Below are positions 23,429 through 31,623 of a stretch of 33,366 nucleotides of DNA, in pieces. The stretch is taken from the NCBI GenBank assembly GCA_028693565.1, contig JAQUVE010000013.1, positions 1 through 33,366 on the forward strand, read 5' to 3'. Positions within the stretch are counted from its first letter, which is position 1; every line of letters starts with the position of its first letter. The notes below the pieces were generated by a model. It was not told the origin of the DNA and ran no database searches. It worked only from the letters and a program-made list of their open reading frames with translations. This stretch comes from Sulfurospirillaceae bacterium. Lineage in GTDB: Bacteria > Campylobacterota > Campylobacteria > Campylobacterales > Sulfurospirillaceae. The translations under genes and the position numbers were made by a program.

Positions 23429-25180
23429 ATGAGCACTATTATTTCTACACTTTTAACCTATTTACTTAATAATCGTATTATCGATGAAAATACTGCATCT
23501 TTTATTCAAGACGAAGCGAAAACAAATAGTAATAAGATTATTGGTGACATTCTAATAGAAAATAATTTCTTTACCAAAGAAGATCTTCATATTTTAGTAT
23601 TAGAGTTTTACAAAAAAGGCTATCTTACACTAGAAGATGTTAATATAAATTTTGCTATAGATACTGAAAAATTTTTACAAGCCCTAGCAAAAAATATTAA
23701 CTGCGAATACCTTGATTTAGATTCTGTAGATATTGACTATAGATTAGCGTCTAAGCTCCCTTTTGCGCAACTTAAAAAATACAGCGCTCTACCTATTAAA
23801 GAAGATGAAATTAACGTCTATGTTGCCATTAAAGACCCTTTTGATATCCATGCACACGAAAATGTACAACGTATTTTTCCTAGAAAATTACTTAAAATCA
23901 TTATTGCTGAACCAGCTCAGATCGATAAATATCTTGTTAAAATGGAACTAGGTGAAAGCATTAAAGGGCTTATCGGGGAAATTCGAAAAGAGATTACCTC
24001 CAATGCAGCTGAAAATCCTCAAGAATCTTCAGGTATTTTAAAACTTATTGAAATTATTTTAAAAACATCTATTCTTTCTCGTGCTAGTGATATTCATATT
24101 GAACCAACTGAAAATAATTGTATTGTCCGTAGTCGAATTGATGGTATGCTAACCGAAACATTTATTTTTGATAAAGATATCTATCCTCCTCTTGGTTCAC
24201 GTTTAAAACTTTTATCAAATATGGATATTGCAGAAAAAAGAAAACCACAAGATGGACGCTTTTCAGCAACAATCTTAGGTCGTGAATATGATTTTAGGAT
24301 ATCTGCACTTCCAACACTCAACGGTGAATCAATTGTTATTCGTATTTTGGATAAATCCAAAGTGATGATAAAAATTGAAGATTTAGGCATGCATCCTCAA
24401 AATTATGCTAAATTTCATCAAGCAATGCACACACCTTATGGTATTATTTTTGTTACGGGACCTACAGGAAGTGGTAAAACAACAACGCTTTATGCTGCTC
24501 TAAATGCTATCAAAAGCGTGCAAACAAAGATTATCACAGTTGAAGATCCCGTGGAATATCAGTTAAACTTGACACAACAAGTACAAGTCAATGAAAAGGC
24601 CAATTTAACTTTTGCGTCAGCATTACGTTCAATTTTACGTCAAGACCCTGATATCATTATGATTGGTGAGGTTAGAGATACTGAAACACTTCGCATTGCC
24701 GTTCAAGCTGCACTCACAGGGCACTTAGTATTTTCAACACTGCATACAAATGATGCAATTAGTGCTGTCACTAGGGTTATGGATATGGGGATAGAACCTT
24801 ATTTACTTAGCGGTTCATTGGTGGCCATTGAAGCACAACGCTTAGTGCGAAAATTATGTCCGTATTGTAAAACAAAATATATATTACCAAAAACTGCTTT
24901 TGATGAAATTAAAAACATGCTTCCAGAAAACTATCAATTTTACAAAAATGTTGGTTGTGAAAAATGCGCACAAACTGGCTATCTAGGGCGTGAAATGATT
25001 TCTGAGATATTAGTCGTAAGTGAAACGATTTCGAGTATGATTGCACAAGGTACAAGTAAAGCAAAAATTAAAGAGCAAGCCTTAATTGAAGGTTTTATTG
25101 ACATGTACAAAGATGGGATTTTAAGAGCAGCAAAAGGTATAACAACACTTGAAGAGATAACAAGGGTGGCAAAAGGATGA
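23429..25180 (+). CDS. ctsE: GspE/PilB/MshE-type secretion ATPase
   Basis: Hexameric ATPase that powers pseudopilus assembly, 583 aa. The N-terminal part (1-185) is a GspE/MshE-N type domain; the motor holds Walker A GPTGSGKTT (near 344), Asp box and Walker B (RQDPDIIMIGEVRDTET) and the His box LTGHLVFSTLHTNDA. A tetracysteine zinc site (CPYC near 476, CEKC near 511) is typical of assembly ATPases; PilT retraction ATPases lack it. The MshEN c-di-GMP motif looks degraded: where RLG is expected, NKIIGDILIENNFF is found. C. jejuni CtsE is its positional equivalent. ctsF overlaps the end by four bases (ATGA). Confidence 0.92.
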   Translation: MSTIISTLLTYLLNNRIIDENTASFIQDEAKTNSNKIIGDILIENNFFTKEDLHILVLEFYKKGYLTLEDVNINFAIDTEKFLQALAKNINCEYLDLDSVDIDYRLASKLPFAQLKKYSALPIKEDEINVYVAIKDPFDIHAHENVQRIFPRKLLKIIIAEPAQIDKYLVKMELGESIKGLIGEIRKEITSNAAENPQESSGILKLIEIILKTSILSRASDIHIEPTENNCIVRSRIDGMLTETFIFDKDIYPPLGSRLKLLSNMDIAEKRKPQDGRFSATILGREYDFRISALPTLNGESIVIRILDKSKVMIKIEDLGMHPQNYAKFHQAMHTPYGIIFVTGPTGSGKTTTLYAALNAIKSVQTKIITVEDPVEYQLNLTQQVQVNEKANLTFASALRSILRQDPDIIMIGEVRDTETLRIAVQAALTGHLVFSTLHTNDAISAVTRVMDMGIEPYLLSGSLVAIEAQRLVRKLCPYCKTKYILPKTAFDEIKNMLPENYQFYKNVGCEKCAQTGYLGREMISEILVVSETISSMIAQGTSKAKIKEQALIEGFIDMYKDGILRAAKGITTLEEITRVAKG

Positions 25181-26418
25181 AATATTTTGAAGTAAACTAC
25201 CTTTTTAAAGGTCAAAAATCCAAAACTATTGTTAAATCACCCAATAAACATGATGCAATTGCGATTGCTAAAATTAAACTACCAGGTGTTATTTTAAATG
25301 TCAAAGAGATTTCAGCACCACTTGAAGATCAACTCTCTACTTTTAAGAATCAACTGTTGGGCTCATTGACCAAGAAAAAAATAAAAATGCCAAGCTTGAT
25401 TGCTGCTATGCGCCAACTGAGTGTTATGACAGATGCTGGTATTTCAATTCATGATAGTGTTAAAGAAGTTGCAAGCGCTACTGTTGATAAAACACTTCAA
25501 GAAATTTTTAATAGCGTTAATGATGATTTAAATTCTGGGCATAGTTTAACCCAAGCAATGATGGCATACAGAAATGAGCTTGGAGATGTTACTATTGCTA
25601 TGATAGAATTGGGTGAAAGCACAGGTAATATGGCTGAATCGCTTGAAAAACTCTCAGAAATCCTTGAAGAAATTGAAGAAAATAGACAAAAATTTAAAAA
25701 AGCGTTACGTTATCCTATCACTGTTGTGATTGCTATTAGTATTGCTTTTTCAATTTTAATGATTTATGTTGTTCCAAAATTTAAAGATATATTTTTAAAG
25801 CTGAAAGCAGAATTACCACTTCCTACTAAAATACTGCTTTTCATGGAAAATTTAATTAATAATTATGGTATTTATCTTTTAATTGTTATTGTTGGTACTA
25901 TCATATTTGTCAAATATATGCTGAGAAATAATGAGAATTTTAAAAAAGGGTTCGATCAATATATTTTAAAAGTTTATTTGATCGGTGATATTATTTTTTA
26001 TGCAACATTGAGTCGTTTTACCCTTGTATTTACCGAACTTATTCGAGCGGGTATTCCTATTGCTGACGCTCTTGATACCGCGTTATTAACACTAGACAAT
26101 ACATATTTGAAAAGAAAGCTATCTGCTGTCAAGATATCAGTACAAAGAGGTATTTCACTAACAGAATCTTTTAGAGATACTGGGCTTTTTGAAGGGATGC
26201 TTATTCAGATGATTCAAGCTGGCGAACACAGTGGTACACTTGATAAAATGCTAGAAAAAGTGACTAACTACTTTAAATCACGTTTTAATGATATTATTGA
26301 CAACATTGCTAGTTATATTGAACCTATACTATTAGGATTTATTGCAGCCATGGTTCTTTTAATGGCTCTTGGTATTTTTATGCCAATGTGGGATATGGCA
26401 AAAGCCGTGAAGACTTAA
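25177..26418 (+). CDS. ctsF: GspF/PilC/MshG-type inner-membrane platform protein
   Basis: Polytopic platform on which pilin subunits are assembled, 413 aa. Two GspF domains are visible: the first has MPSLIAAMRQLSVMTDAGIS and MIELGESTGNMAESLEKL, the second LSRFTLVFTELIRAGIPIADA and MIQAGEHSGTLDKMLEKV. Three membrane segments lie at about 168-192, 222-242 and 382-405. A basic N-terminal domain (1-70) probably touches the ATPase. It is the last gene of the operon and is followed two bases later by a perfect 16-bp hairpin. No pilin, minor pilin or prepilin peptidase gene follows, so these must be elsewhere, as ctsG/ctsT are in C. jejuni. Confidence 0.92.
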   Translation: MKYFEVNYLFKGQKSKTIVKSPNKHDAIAIAKIKLPGVILNVKEISAPLEDQLSTFKNQLLGSLTKKKIKMPSLIAAMRQLSVMTDAGISIHDSVKEVASATVDKTLQEIFNSVNDDLNSGHSLTQAMMAYRNELGDVTIAMIELGESTGNMAESLEKLSEILEEIEENRQKFKKALRYPITVVIAISIAFSILMIYVVPKFKDIFLKLKAELPLPTKILLFMENLINNYGIYLLIVIVGTIIFVKYMLRNNENFKKGFDQYILKVYLIGDIIFYATLSRFTLVFTELIRAGIPIADALDTALLTLDNTYLKRKLSAVKISVQRGISLTESFRDTGLFEGMLIQMIQAGEHSGTLDKMLEKVTNYFKSRFNDIIDNIASYIEPILLGFIAAMVLLMALGIFMPMWDMAKAVKT

Positions 26419-26419
26419 C

Positions 26420-26460
26420 AATAAAGAGGCTTTAAAGCTTAAAGCCTCTTTATTTCTTAA
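26420..26460. terminator. Bidirectional terminator between ctsF and the unknown flgH-linked gene
   Basis: A perfect 16-bp inverted repeat, AATAAAGAGGCTTTAA (26420-26435) and TTAAAGCCTCTTTATT (26439-26454), surrounds a 3-base loop. On the plus strand TTTATTTCTT follows; on the minus strand TTTATTG follows. It lies between converging genes and should stop both transcripts. Confidence 0.85.
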
Positions 26461-26469
26461 TATAGTAAA

Positions 26470-26916
26470 TCAAAATTCTTTAGGAATAGTGCAATCCAAC
26501 TCATCTTTAAATCGATTTTTTGCAAGCTCTATTATCTCTTTTTGTCCAATATTACCTAACAAACATAAAGCACCAAGTTTTTTACACCAAATACGTGCCA
26601 ACTTAATTTTATAGTCCTCTTCTTTTATTTTTGAAGAAATTGCCCAACTGCGAATACTCTTTTTTTCTTTGTATTCAAGCAAGTCAACTATCTCTCTATC
26701 GTCAATCTTTCGATCAATGACTGAGCGTATTTGTACTTCATTAAGTCCTGATTTCCATGCTTTATACCCTAAAACAAGAGCTCTAGCACGATTTGGTGTA
26801 TTGTTTTTAAGTTTATCAAAACTTGCACCAAAATACTCAAGGTTTATAATAATATCTTTTGCTTTAAAAATTTTTTCTTTAGTTGTGTATTCTGGCGCTT
26901 CTATAACGTGTTCCAA
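26470..26916 (-). CDS. Unknown protein, probably co-transcribed with flgH
   Basis: A 148-aa soluble protein, predicted mainly helical, rich in Lys/Glu/Ile, with no signal peptide or membrane segment. Features seen: an N-terminal MEHVIEAPEYTTKEKIFKAK, a central helix pair around NRARALVLGYKAWKSG, an acidic/basic stretch (DRKIDDREIVDLLEYKEKKS, about 70-89), and two Cys in WCKKLGALCLLG. The TTG start at 26916 has AAGGA six bases upstream and lies 17 bases after the flgH stop, with no promoter between, so the sigma-54 promoter of flgH should drive it. I do not recognise the family. Expression with a flagellar ring gene suggests, but does not prove, a motility role. Confidence 0.7.
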   Translation of the reverse strand: MEHVIEAPEYTTKEKIFKAKDIIINLEYFGASFDKLKNNTPNRARALVLGYKAWKSGLNEVQIRSVIDRKIDDREIVDLLEYKEKKSIRSWAISSKIKEEDYKIKLARIWCKKLGALCLLGNIGQKEIIELAKNRFKDELDCTIPKEF

Positions 26917-26933
26917 TCTCTTTCCTTATATTT

Positions 26934-27641
26934 TTAAAATGGCCAAATTGATTCCATAAGTTTACTACCCCATGGTTTTGTCATCGTTTGGTCTATATCG
27001 CCTTCTGTTTTATATAAAATTCTAGCATCAGCGATATATTTTGAATCAATAGTATTATATTTATCTATGTCATAAGGACGAATTACACCGCTAATTTGAA
27101 TGATTTGTTTTTCACCATTAATTAACAGTTCGCGACTACCTTCGATAAAGTAATTTCCATTGACCATAATTTTAATTATTCTAGCTGTAACATTCGTTGT
27201 AAAAGTTTCATTTCGAGTATTACTCCCTGCCCCCTTAAAAGAGTTGTTAGAGCCAGAAGTAAAACCAATATTGCCAACTTTGTTAAGCTGATTAGAAACA
27301 CTACCCAAGACTCCACCTCCAGCAGTCGTTGTTAAGCCAGCTCCCAAACTATCTGAGCTATCTTTAGAGAGAGTTTTTTTTGCTGTAGATGTTTGAGCAA
27401 TATTTTCAGTAACAACAACCGTGACAACATCATTAACATGCATCGCCTTCAAATCAGCAAACAAAGGATTTTCGCCCTGTCCAAAAAGACTTCCAGGTTG
27501 CGAGCCAACATTTTCTTTAATACGAGATGGCATCTCTTCAACGTATGCTGGTGGTTTCATGGTAATTTTAGGGTCAGCTTGATGTGCTGTACAACCTGCT
27601 AAAAATAAAATAGAAACCAGACTTAACGTAACAACTTTCAT
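26934..27641 (-). CDS. flgH: Flagellar L-ring lipoprotein FlgH
   Basis: Outer-membrane ring subunit of the flagellar basal body. The lipoprotein signal peptide (MKVVTLSLVSILFLAGC) has lipobox LAGC with the acylated Cys17. The mature part has the FlgH signatures SLFGQGENPLFADLKAMHVND, VVTVVVTENIAQTSTAKKTL and VNGNYFIEGSRELLINGEKQ, then SGVIRPYDIDKYNTIDSKYI. At 235 aa the length is standard. The ATG at 27641 has GGAG upstream. A sigma-54 promoter (27697-27712) lies 55 bases away, with a predicted leader of about 45 bases. It stands apart from flgI, as in C. jejuni where flgH also lies next to pta/ackA. Confidence 0.95.
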   Translation of the reverse strand: MKVVTLSLVSILFLAGCTAHQADPKITMKPPAYVEEMPSRIKENVGSQPGSLFGQGENPLFADLKAMHVNDVVTVVVTENIAQTSTAKKTLSKDSSDSLGAGLTTTAGGGVLGSVSNQLNKVGNIGFTSGSNNSFKGAGSNTRNETFTTNVTARIIKIMVNGNYFIEGSRELLINGEKQIIQISGVIRPYDIDKYNTIDSKYIADARILYKTEGDIDQTMTKPWGSKLMESIWPF

Positions 27642-27680
27642 AAAACTCCATTATTATTGTAGTTTGCACAAACTTTTTGC

Positions 27681-27686
27681 TATTAT
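27681..27686 (+). promoter_or_regulatory. Sigma-70 -10 element of yqeY
   Basis: TTTGCTATTAT gives TATTAT with extended TGn; TATACT at 27684-27689 is an alternative. Transcription should begin near 27693-27697, inside the sigma-54 promoter of the divergent flgH. Confidence 0.5.
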
Positions 27687-27696
27687 ACTATATCTA

Positions 27697-27712
27697 AAGC
27701 AAATTAAGTTCC
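27697..27712 (-). promoter_or_regulatory. Sigma-54 promoter of flgH
   Basis: The minus strand reads GGAACTTAATTTGCTT, with TT before the GG: a full match to GGAA-N6-TTGCTT with GG-N10-GC spacing. The expected start is near 27687. The -24 GG overlaps the yqeY ribosome site (CCAAGGG on the plus strand). Confidence 0.82.
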
Positions 27713-27725
27713 AAGGGAAAAAAGA

Positions 27726-28172
27726 ATGTCTATACTAAAAATAAAACTTCAAGATGACCTCAAAGAGGCAATGAAAAATAAAGATCCATTTAAAAGAGAT
27801 GTCATTCGTTTTTTAATGAGTGCTTTAAAACAAATTGAAGTTGATGAGCGAAAAGAGCTCAGTGATGAAGAAATTATCAAAATAATCCAAAAATCTCTTA
27901 AACAGCGTGAAGATTCCATTACGGCATTTAAAAATGCTGATAGAGATGATCTTGTTGAAAAAGAGAGTGCTGAAGCGGCTATTTTAAAAAGCTATCTGCC
28001 TCAACAATTAGATGATGAAGCCTTAAAAATTATTGTTCGTAAGCATATAGAACTTTTAGGGGCTACTAGTTTAAAAGAGATAGGTCAAGTCATGGGCGCA
28101 GTTCTTGCAGAATGTTCTGGTGTTGCCGATGGAAAAAGGATCAATGCCATCGCAAAAGAATTTTTATCGTAG
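27726..28172 (+). CDS. yqeY: GatB/YqeY-domain protein
   Basis: A 148-aa stand-alone YqeY protein, helical, related to the tRNA-binding tail of GatB, the subunit of Asp-tRNA(Asn)/Glu-tRNA(Gln) amidotransferase. Family signs are MSILKIKLQDDLKEAMKNKD, KRDVIRFLMSALKQIEVDER, KQREDSITAFKNADRDDLVE, YLPQQLDDE and GQVMGAVLAECSGVADGKRI. tRNA binding is expected but the cellular role is not established. The ATG at 27726 has AAGGGAA upstream. It is a single gene, convergent with ackA through a hairpin, and its promoter and ribosome site overlap the flgH sigma-54 promoter. Confidence 0.92.
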   Translation: MSILKIKLQDDLKEAMKNKDPFKRDVIRFLMSALKQIEVDERKELSDEEIIKIIQKSLKQREDSITAFKNADRDDLVEKESAEAAILKSYLPQQLDDEALKIIVRKHIELLGATSLKEIGQVMGAVLAECSGVADGKRINAIAKEFLS

Positions 28173-28175
28173 AGT

Positions 28176-28201
28176 CCATGTAGAGATTTCTCTCTACATG
28201 G
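28176..28201. terminator. Hairpin between yqeY and ackA (probable shared terminator)
   Basis: The perfect 11-bp stem CCATGTAGAGA (28176-28186) / TCTCTACATGG (28191-28201) has loop TTTC. It fills the 35-base gap between the two converging stops. On the plus strand TAACTTTTATTT follows, a modest U-rich tail; on the minus strand the tail is poor. Confidence 0.65.
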
Positions 28202-28207
28202 TAACTT

Positions 28208-29413
28208 TTATTTCATGTTTTCAATAACTTCTTTAGTTTGTATTGCAATTTCTAGTTCTTCATTAGTTGGAATAACAAGTACTTTGACCTTACTTTCAGA
28301 ACTACTAATTGTCAAGATATCACGACATCGTTGATTGTTAATTGTTGCATCAATCTCAATACCAAGGTTTTTTAAGTCACTACAGCTATTGAGTCTTACG
28401 TTACTATCATTTTCACCAATACCTCCTGTAAAAATAATACAATCAACACGACCTAAAACAGCACTGTACGAACCAATATATTTTTTAATACGATAGTTAA
28501 ACATATCAAGAGCTAATTGAGCTTGTGCATCACCCTCTTCGGCTAATTTATTAATAGCTCGCATATCATTATTGCCACATATCCCTTTAAGCCCACTTTC
28601 TTTATTGACCAGTTTATCTAAATCATCAATGCTATAACCTAATTTTCGAGCAAGATAAAATAAAACTGCAGGATCAATATCACCGCTACGCGTTCCCATG
28701 ATCAACCCTTCTAATGGTGTTAATCCCATCGAAGTGTCAACACATTTACCATTTCGAATAGCGCTTACACTTGCCCCATTACCTAAATGAAGTGTAATCG
28801 CATTAAGAGTATTAATATCCTTTTGTAAATATTTTGCAGCTTCTTTTACAATAAAGCGATGTGATGTTCCATGAAAACCATAGCGTCTAATTTTCAAATC
28901 TTCATAGAACTTATAAGGAATTGCATACAAATATGCATGTTTAGGCATTGTACTATGGAAAGCTGTATCAAAAACAACGACTTGTGGTACATTTGGGCTC
29001 TGTTCAATAGATACTTGAATACCCGCTAAGTGACCAGGATTATGTAGTGGTGCTAAAGGAATTAAACGTTCAATTTCGTCAGCTACGTAGTCTGTAACAA
29101 TGACTGGTTCACGAAAAGATGCTCCACCTTGAACAACTCTATGACCGATACCATCCAAATCATTAAGATCACTAATTGTGCCTGATTCAATTAATAATGT
29201 GGACATTAATTTTAACGCCATTTTATGATCTTTGATAGTTGATTTACGCTCAATGACACTTTCAACACCATGGTCAAAATATTTTATTTTAGCATTAGAC
29301 TCATTTTCGCCAATTTGCTCAATCATTCCACTCGCTAAAACAGCATTAGTATCCATATTAAAAAGTTGATATTTTACGGAAGAACTCCCTGCATTTAAAA
29401 CTAATATTTTCAC
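28208..29413 (-). CDS. ackA: Acetate kinase
   Basis: Interconverts acetyl phosphate + ADP with acetate + ATP. 401 aa, ASKHA fold. The N-terminal phosphate loop VLNAGSSSVKYQLF, the family signature RRYGFHGTSHRF with catalytic His, the ATP site HLGNGASVSAIRNGKCVDTS, the MGLTPLEGLIMGTRSGDIDP stretch, and IIFTGGIGEND are intact. The length is normal. The ATG at 29413 overlaps the end of pta by four bases (ATGA), so the two enzymes of the acetate pathway are coupled. Together they allow substrate-level ATP from acetyl-CoA or acetate activation, and they control acetyl phosphate, which in C. jejuni can feed the flagellar response regulator FlgR. Confidence 0.97.
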   Translation of the reverse strand: MKILVLNAGSSSVKYQLFNMDTNAVLASGMIEQIGENESNAKIKYFDHGVESVIERKSTIKDHKMALKLMSTLLIESGTISDLNDLDGIGHRVVQGGASFREPVIVTDYVADEIERLIPLAPLHNPGHLAGIQVSIEQSPNVPQVVVFDTAFHSTMPKHAYLYAIPYKFYEDLKIRRYGFHGTSHRFIVKEAAKYLQKDINTLNAITLHLGNGASVSAIRNGKCVDTSMGLTPLEGLIMGTRSGDIDPAVLFYLARKLGYSIDDLDKLVNKESGLKGICGNNDMRAINKLAEEGDAQAQLALDMFNYRIKKYIGSYSAVLGRVDCIIFTGGIGENDSNVRLNSCSDLKNLGIEIDATINNQRCRDILTISSSESKVKVLVIPTNEELEIAIQTKEVIENMK

Positions 29414-31518
29414 TTCTTATCTCCATCATTATTTTGTGCTTGAATTGCAGTAATAGCAACAGTATTAACGATATCAGCCACTAAACATCCTCGACTAAGA
29501 TCATTAACAGGTTTTCTTAGACCTTGTAAAACTGGTCCAATAGCGACAGCGCCTGAACTTCTTTGCACCGCCTTATACGTGTTATTACCTGTATTAAGAT
29601 CTGGGAAAATAAAAATGGTTGCTTTACCCGCAACTTGGCTATTTGGTAGTTTAGTAATCGCTACATCAGGATCAATTGCAGCATCATATTGAATTGGTCC
29701 CTCAACTAATAAATCTGGACGTTGCTCTTTCACGATACTCGTTGCTAAACGCACTTTTTCAACTTCTTCCCCTTTGCCAGAATCACCAGTAGAGTAAGAA
29801 AGCATAGCTATTTTTGGCTCAATTCCAAACATTTTAGCAGTATCTGCAGAAGAAATTGCAATTTGTGCTAGCTCTTCAGCATTCGGGTCTTGATTGACAG
29901 CACAATCTCCATAAACAAGGACTCTTGTATCAAGGCACATAAAAAATAGACTAGATACAATAGAAATACCTGGTTTTGTTTTGATAATTTGAAGAGCAGG
30001 ACGAATAGTTTCTTGTGTCGTATGAATGGCTCCTGAAACCATACCATCAGCATAACCAAGGTAAACCATCATAGTACCAAAATAGTTTTTCATCATCATA
30101 CTATCACGCGCAACATCAAGTGATAAACCCTTTGCTTTACGCATCTCATAAAAAGCATTAACAAACTCTTCCATTAACGGTGAATTCAGCGGATCAATAA
30201 TAGTCGCTTTGCTGATATCGATACCTATAGATGAGCTTTTTTGCATTACATCGTCTTTATTACCTAATAAAATAATATCAGTTACATCTCGTCTTAAGAG
30301 AATTTCCACTGCTCTTAAGATACGTTCATCATTACTTTCTGGAAGAACAATTTTTTTACGATCTCTACGTGCACGTTCAAACAATGCATATTCAAACATG
30401 ATTGGAGTAACTGAAGTTGATGAGGATTCAGTATTGATTTGTGCTTCAATTTCTGCAATATTGACATTAGACGAGAAAAGCCCCATGGCAAGTGCGATTT
30501 TTCGTACACTTTGTGGAGTAATAGCGGCAGGAACCTTGGCAACGTTAACAGCAGTATCATAAGTACCATGATCAACACTCAAGATAGGAATAGAAAGGTC
30601 TTTAAACCCCGCTATAAGTTTATTGATAGATTTATGCGGCATCATGCCTGCGGTTAGAAGAATACCTGAAATATTCGGATAGTTATTTGAAAATGCGGTA
30701 CTAAGGCATCCGACAATAATATCTGATCTATCACCTGAAGTAATGATTAAATCACCCTCCTCTATATACTCTAAAAAATTATCTAATTTCATTGCTGCAA
30801 TTTTACTTTGTTTAACGACACGACGTAAATCTTTTTCTTCTCCAAAAATATGTCTGCATCCAAGTTTTTTCTTAATTTCAGCAACTGTTGGAGTATCTAG
30901 TTCTGGTAGTTCTTGAAGAAAATATATCGGTGAATTTTGAAGCGGCTCTTGAGTAGAGAGCTCTTTAAGTTCTTGAGCGTCATTTTCATTTAAGCGGTTA
31001 ACAAATGTCGCAAAATGCTGACACCCTGAACCTTTTATTGCATCTGCTTCAATATGAATTTCATCAATAATTTCACTGAGCTTTTTATTTTTACCTTTTA
31101 ATACGCTGATAAAGGGACTACTAAGATTTTTTGCAATAGCTAAATTAATATCAAAATCTAATGTATTTGAAAAATTTGATTGGTTCAATCCTTCAATTAG
31201 CACAAAATCATAATTTAATTCTAAATTTTTAAGCTTCTCAATGAGATGCTCTAATACTGTATTAAATTTATTTTCAGCAACGAGTTTTTCAACTTCATGC
31301 ACCGTATATCCATACATATCCTGATAGTTCATACCGAGAGCATAATGCTCAAGCATAAAATCAATATCTTTATCACCTTCCTTGTCATCAAGAATGACAG
31401 GCCTAAAAAAGGCTACTTTACCCAAACGACCTTTTAACAACTCCATAATTCCCATGGCAACAATCAAACTGCCCGCTGATGGTTCCAAAGATGAAATATA
31501 TAAGCTTTTTGTTTGCAT
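29410..31518 (-). CDS. pta: Phosphate acetyltransferase, long form
   Basis: Converts acetyl-CoA + Pi to acetyl phosphate + CoA. 702 aa, three parts: an N-terminal BioD-like P-loop-type domain (SLYISSLEPSAGSLIVAMGI), a DRTGG domain (about 200-320), and the C-terminal catalytic PTA_PTB domain from ~375 (KIVLPESNDERILRA, NYFGTMMVYLGYADGMVSGA, then MLSYSTGDSGKG and QRSSGAVAIGPVLQGLRKPV). In the N-terminal domain the Walker-type lysine is replaced (SAGS), so nucleotide binding may be lost. The ATG at 31518 has GGGAG five bases upstream and starts the conserved domain directly; the TTG at 31545 has no such site. It is first of the pta-ackA pair, with its own promoter at 31575-31580. Confidence 0.95.
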   Translation of the reverse strand: MQTKSLYISSLEPSAGSLIVAMGIMELLKGRLGKVAFFRPVILDDKEGDKDIDFMLEHYALGMNYQDMYGYTVHEVEKLVAENKFNTVLEHLIEKLKNLELNYDFVLIEGLNQSNFSNTLDFDINLAIAKNLSSPFISVLKGKNKKLSEIIDEIHIEADAIKGSGCQHFATFVNRLNENDAQELKELSTQEPLQNSPIYFLQELPELDTPTVAEIKKKLGCRHIFGEEKDLRRVVKQSKIAAMKLDNFLEYIEEGDLIITSGDRSDIIVGCLSTAFSNNYPNISGILLTAGMMPHKSINKLIAGFKDLSIPILSVDHGTYDTAVNVAKVPAAITPQSVRKIALAMGLFSSNVNIAEIEAQINTESSSTSVTPIMFEYALFERARRDRKKIVLPESNDERILRAVEILLRRDVTDIILLGNKDDVMQKSSSIGIDISKATIIDPLNSPLMEEFVNAFYEMRKAKGLSLDVARDSMMMKNYFGTMMVYLGYADGMVSGAIHTTQETIRPALQIIKTKPGISIVSSLFFMCLDTRVLVYGDCAVNQDPNAEELAQIAISSADTAKMFGIEPKIAMLSYSTGDSGKGEEVEKVRLATSIVKEQRPDLLVEGPIQYDAAIDPDVAITKLPNSQVAGKATIFIFPDLNTGNNTYKAVQRSSGAVAIGPVLQGLRKPVNDLSRGCLVADIVNTVAITAIQAQNNDGDKK

Positions 31519-31574
31519 TAAAACTCCCTTTATCTTCCTTAACAATTTTTACTTAAAAACTTTGGATAAATCAT

Positions 31575-31580
31575 ATAATA
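31575..31580 (-). promoter_or_regulatory. Probable -10 element of pta-ackA
   Basis: The minus strand reads TTGATATTATATG with TATTAT at 31580-31575; the predicted start is near 31568, ~50 bases before the ATG. The 10-bp direct repeat AATCATATAA (plus strand, 31569-31578 and 31591-31600) overlaps it with 22-bp spacing. Confidence 0.4.
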
Positions 31581-31623
31581 TCAACATAACAATCATATAA
31601 CAAAAATACTGTTGCGTATTAAA

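Noticed and set aside
30209-30562. 117-codon open frame opposite pta
   Set aside because: It lies fully within the conserved pta catalytic region on the other strand, with no ribosome site or recognisable domain.
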